The position numbers and the translations under genes were made by a program. Of a stretch of DNA of 64,000 nt, positions 62,325-64,000 are shown one piece after another. The first letter of the stretch is position 1. The number at the start of each line of letters is the position of its first letter. The DNA is from Mucilaginibacter sp. PAMB04168 (GTDB lineage: Bacteria; Bacteroidota; Bacteroidia; Sphingobacteriales; Sphingobacteriaceae): the NCBI RefSeq assembly GCF_039634365.2, contig NZ_CP155079.2, forward strand, positions 806,001-870,000. The letters are read 5' to 3'. Below the pieces are notes generated by a model. That model saw only the letters and a list, made by a program, of their open reading frames with translations, ran no database searches and was not told the DNA's origin.

Positions 62325-63983
62325 ATGAATACATCAATCAAAATATTTTTGCTGGCGCTAACCTCAGCTTTTATATCATTAACAGCCTCGGCACAGCTGC
62401 TGCAAAAGAAGCCTGCCTATACCCGGGCCGATACTTTACGCGGTATGCTTACGCCGTTGCGCACCTGTTACGATATTAATTACTATCACCTTGATGTGAA
62501 ATTCGATATAGATCAGCAGTACATTAGCGGCAGCACACAGTTTAAGTTCACATCAACACAGGCTTTTACCAAACTGCAATTTGATTTGTATGCCAACTTA
62601 AAGGTAGATAAAGTAATATACGGCACGCAAGAACTGCCCTTTACCCGCGAGGAAAATGCCGTTTTTGTGACTTTCCCCAAGCCTGTTGCCAAAGGCAGCA
62701 AAGATGAGTTTACTGTGTACTACTCGGGTAAGCCTACGGTAGCCAAGCGTGCGCCCTGGGATGGTGGCGTGGTGTTCACGCGCGATTCTACGGGTAAGCC
62801 TTGGGTAGCTACGGCCTGCCAGGGGGCCGGTGCCAGTATTTGGTGGCCCACTAAAGACCACCAGGCCGACGAGGTGGACAGTATGCTCATTAGTATCAGT
62901 GTACCAAAGAGGTTAAAAGATGTATCGAACGGCCGGTTGCGTAAAACTACAGAACTGCCCGGTGGCTACACCCGGTTCGACTGGTTTGTAGCTAATCCTA
63001 TTAATAATTATGATGTTACCGCCAACATAGGCGATTATACCCACTTTGATGATGTTTATAACGGCGAGAAAGGAAAACTAACACTGGATTACTGGGTGCT
63101 GCCTTATCACCTGGAACTGGCCAAAAAGCAGTTTGGCCGTGATGTGAAACCCATGCTTAAGGCATTTGAGAACTGGTTTGGCCCATACCCCTGGTATGAG
63201 GATGGGTACAAGCTGGTAGAAACCCCGCACCTGGGTATGGAGCACCAAAGCGCCGTAGCCTATGGCAATAAGTTTCGCAACGGTTACCTGGGGCGCGATT
63301 TGTCGGGCACGGGGCGTGGCTTAACTTGGGATTTTATCATCGTGCACGAAAGCGGGCATGAGTGGTTTGGCAACAATATCACCTCCAAAGACATTGCTGA
63401 TATGTGGATACACGAAAGCTTTACCAATTACTCCGAGTCGTTATTTATTGAAACTTATTACGGTAAGCAGGCCGGTTTGGAGTATATAGAGGGTCTTCGC
63501 AAAATCATACAAAACGATGAACCCGTTATTGGGCCGTACAATGTGAATAAAGAGGGCTCGGGCGATATGTATCCCAAAGGCGCTAACTTGCTGGGTACGG
63601 TGCGTGCTATTATCAGTGATGATGACAAATGGCGCAGTATTTTGCGCGGGTTGAACAAAACGTTCTATCACCAAACGGTTACCACCGAGCAAATTGTTAA
63701 CTATATTAGCCAGCAAGCCGGGCAAAATTTTACGCCCATTTTTGACCAATACCTGCGCTATACTAACATTCCCGAACTGAATTTAAAATACGAGAATAAC
63801 AAAGTATACGCCAAGTGGACGGCCGACGTAAAAGGCTTTACCATGCCCGTTAAGCTGCGTAAAAAAGGAGGTGAGTATTATCTGGTTAAATTAAATACCG
63901 AGTATGCACCTGTAAATATGCCTGGCTTAACCCAGGATAACCTGGAGGTGGATACGCAGGAGTTTTATATAAGGATGAAGTAG
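62325..63983 (+). CDS. M1-family metallopeptidase, exported
   Basis: The 552-residue product has a signal peptide (MNTSIKIFLLALTSAFISLT to ASAQ), an N-terminal beta domain (DVKFDIDQQYISGSTQFKFT) and a thermolysin-like catalytic domain. GMEHQSAVAYG replaces the usual GAMEN. The zinc motif is HESGHEW (His341, Glu342, His345) with the third ligand Glu364 in WIHESFTN, exactly the HExxHx18E pattern. The C-terminal helical domain of long M1 enzymes is absent, as in the short Bacteroidota forms. It ends 17 bases before the window edge and looks complete. Confidence 0.93.
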   Translation: MNTSIKIFLLALTSAFISLTASAQLLQKKPAYTRADTLRGMLTPLRTCYDINYYHLDVKFDIDQQYISGSTQFKFTSTQAFTKLQFDLYANLKVDKVIYGTQELPFTREENAVFVTFPKPVAKGSKDEFTVYYSGKPTVAKRAPWDGGVVFTRDSTGKPWVATACQGAGASIWWPTKDHQADEVDSMLISISVPKRLKDVSNGRLRKTTELPGGYTRFDWFVANPINNYDVTANIGDYTHFDDVYNGEKGKLTLDYWVLPYHLELAKKQFGRDVKPMLKAFENWFGPYPWYEDGYKLVETPHLGMEHQSAVAYGNKFRNGYLGRDLSGTGRGLTWDFIIVHESGHEWFGNNITSKDIADMWIHESFTNYSESLFIETYYGKQAGLEYIEGLRKIIQNDEPVIGPYNVNKEGSGDMYPKGANLLGTVRAIISDDDKWRSILRGLNKTFYHQTVTTEQIVNYISQQAGQNFTPIFDQYLRYTNIPELNLKYENNKVYAKWTADVKGFTMPVKLRKKGGEYYLVKLNTEYAPVNMPGLTQDNLEVDTQEFYIRMK

Positions 63984-64000
63984 CAGCCTCTCCCAACCCC

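Overview
The window looks like a chromosome segment of a Bacteroidota member of the Sphingobacteriaceae (Mucilaginibacter/Pedobacter type). The evidence is AT-rich intergenic DNA, starts without Shine-Dalgarno sequences, an rpmB-rpmG-DUF4295-ftsY block, a CarboxypepD_reg-type TonB receptor, SurE and LpxB, many secreted proteins and lipoproteins, and a Nudix-type AraR next to araBDA. Genus is an inference; no rRNA is present. No insertion sequence, integrase, phage module or CRISPR array was seen.

Layout. 1-3.5 kb: housekeeping (ftsY 5' part, DUF4295/bL38 candidate, bL33, bL28, acetyl-CoA synthetase), followed by two long hairpins. 4-12.7 kb: exported proteins (CE15 glucuronoyl esterase lipoprotein, zinc-dependent phospholipase-like protein, DUF4350-like protein, lipoprotein, TonB receptor), stress-type small proteins (CsbD, PA2169-type), and a small Cys-Trp gene split by a frameshift. 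13-18 kb: a LOV-domain (blue-light) histidine kinase with its response regulator, then a beta-propeller protein paired with a GH88 unsaturated uronyl hydrolase. 18-23.7 kb: an accessory stretch of unknown proteins including a fused HigB-HigA-like protein, a hybrid kinase, small membrane proteins and a nonsense-disrupted ORF, ending at a tRNA-Ala(GGC). 24-30 kb: MFS exporter, a cluster of three small ORFs (two of them paralogous), lpxB, a truncated PAS kinase-like protein, surE.

30-52 kb is a large exopolysaccharide locus. It holds an initiating polyprenyl-phosphate sugar transferase fused to a degenerate receiver domain, Wzx flippase, Wzy-like polymerase, Wzc-like chain-length/ATPase protein, a short TolC-like outer-membrane protein, at least nine glycosyltransferases, a hexapeptide acyltransferase and an FdtA/FdtB-like pair for a dTDP-3-amino-3,6-dideoxyhexose. 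In its middle sits a four-gene operon with a REC-PP2C phosphatase, a STAS protein and an RsbW-like ATPase, which is a partner-switching module with no sigma factor beside it. Together with a stand-alone receiver gene overlapping the sugar transferase, this suggests post-translational or two-component control of polysaccharide synthesis; that is the most unusual system in the window.

52-57 kb is the L-arabinose catabolic operon araB-araD-araA with the AraR-type Nudix regulator upstream and a candidate operator across the promoter. 57-64 kb holds an exported alpha/beta hydrolase, a lipoprotein, a GSGD-repeat (DUF2807) protein, a pyridoxamine-oxidase-fold protein, a DoxX-like membrane protein and an M1-family aminopeptidase.
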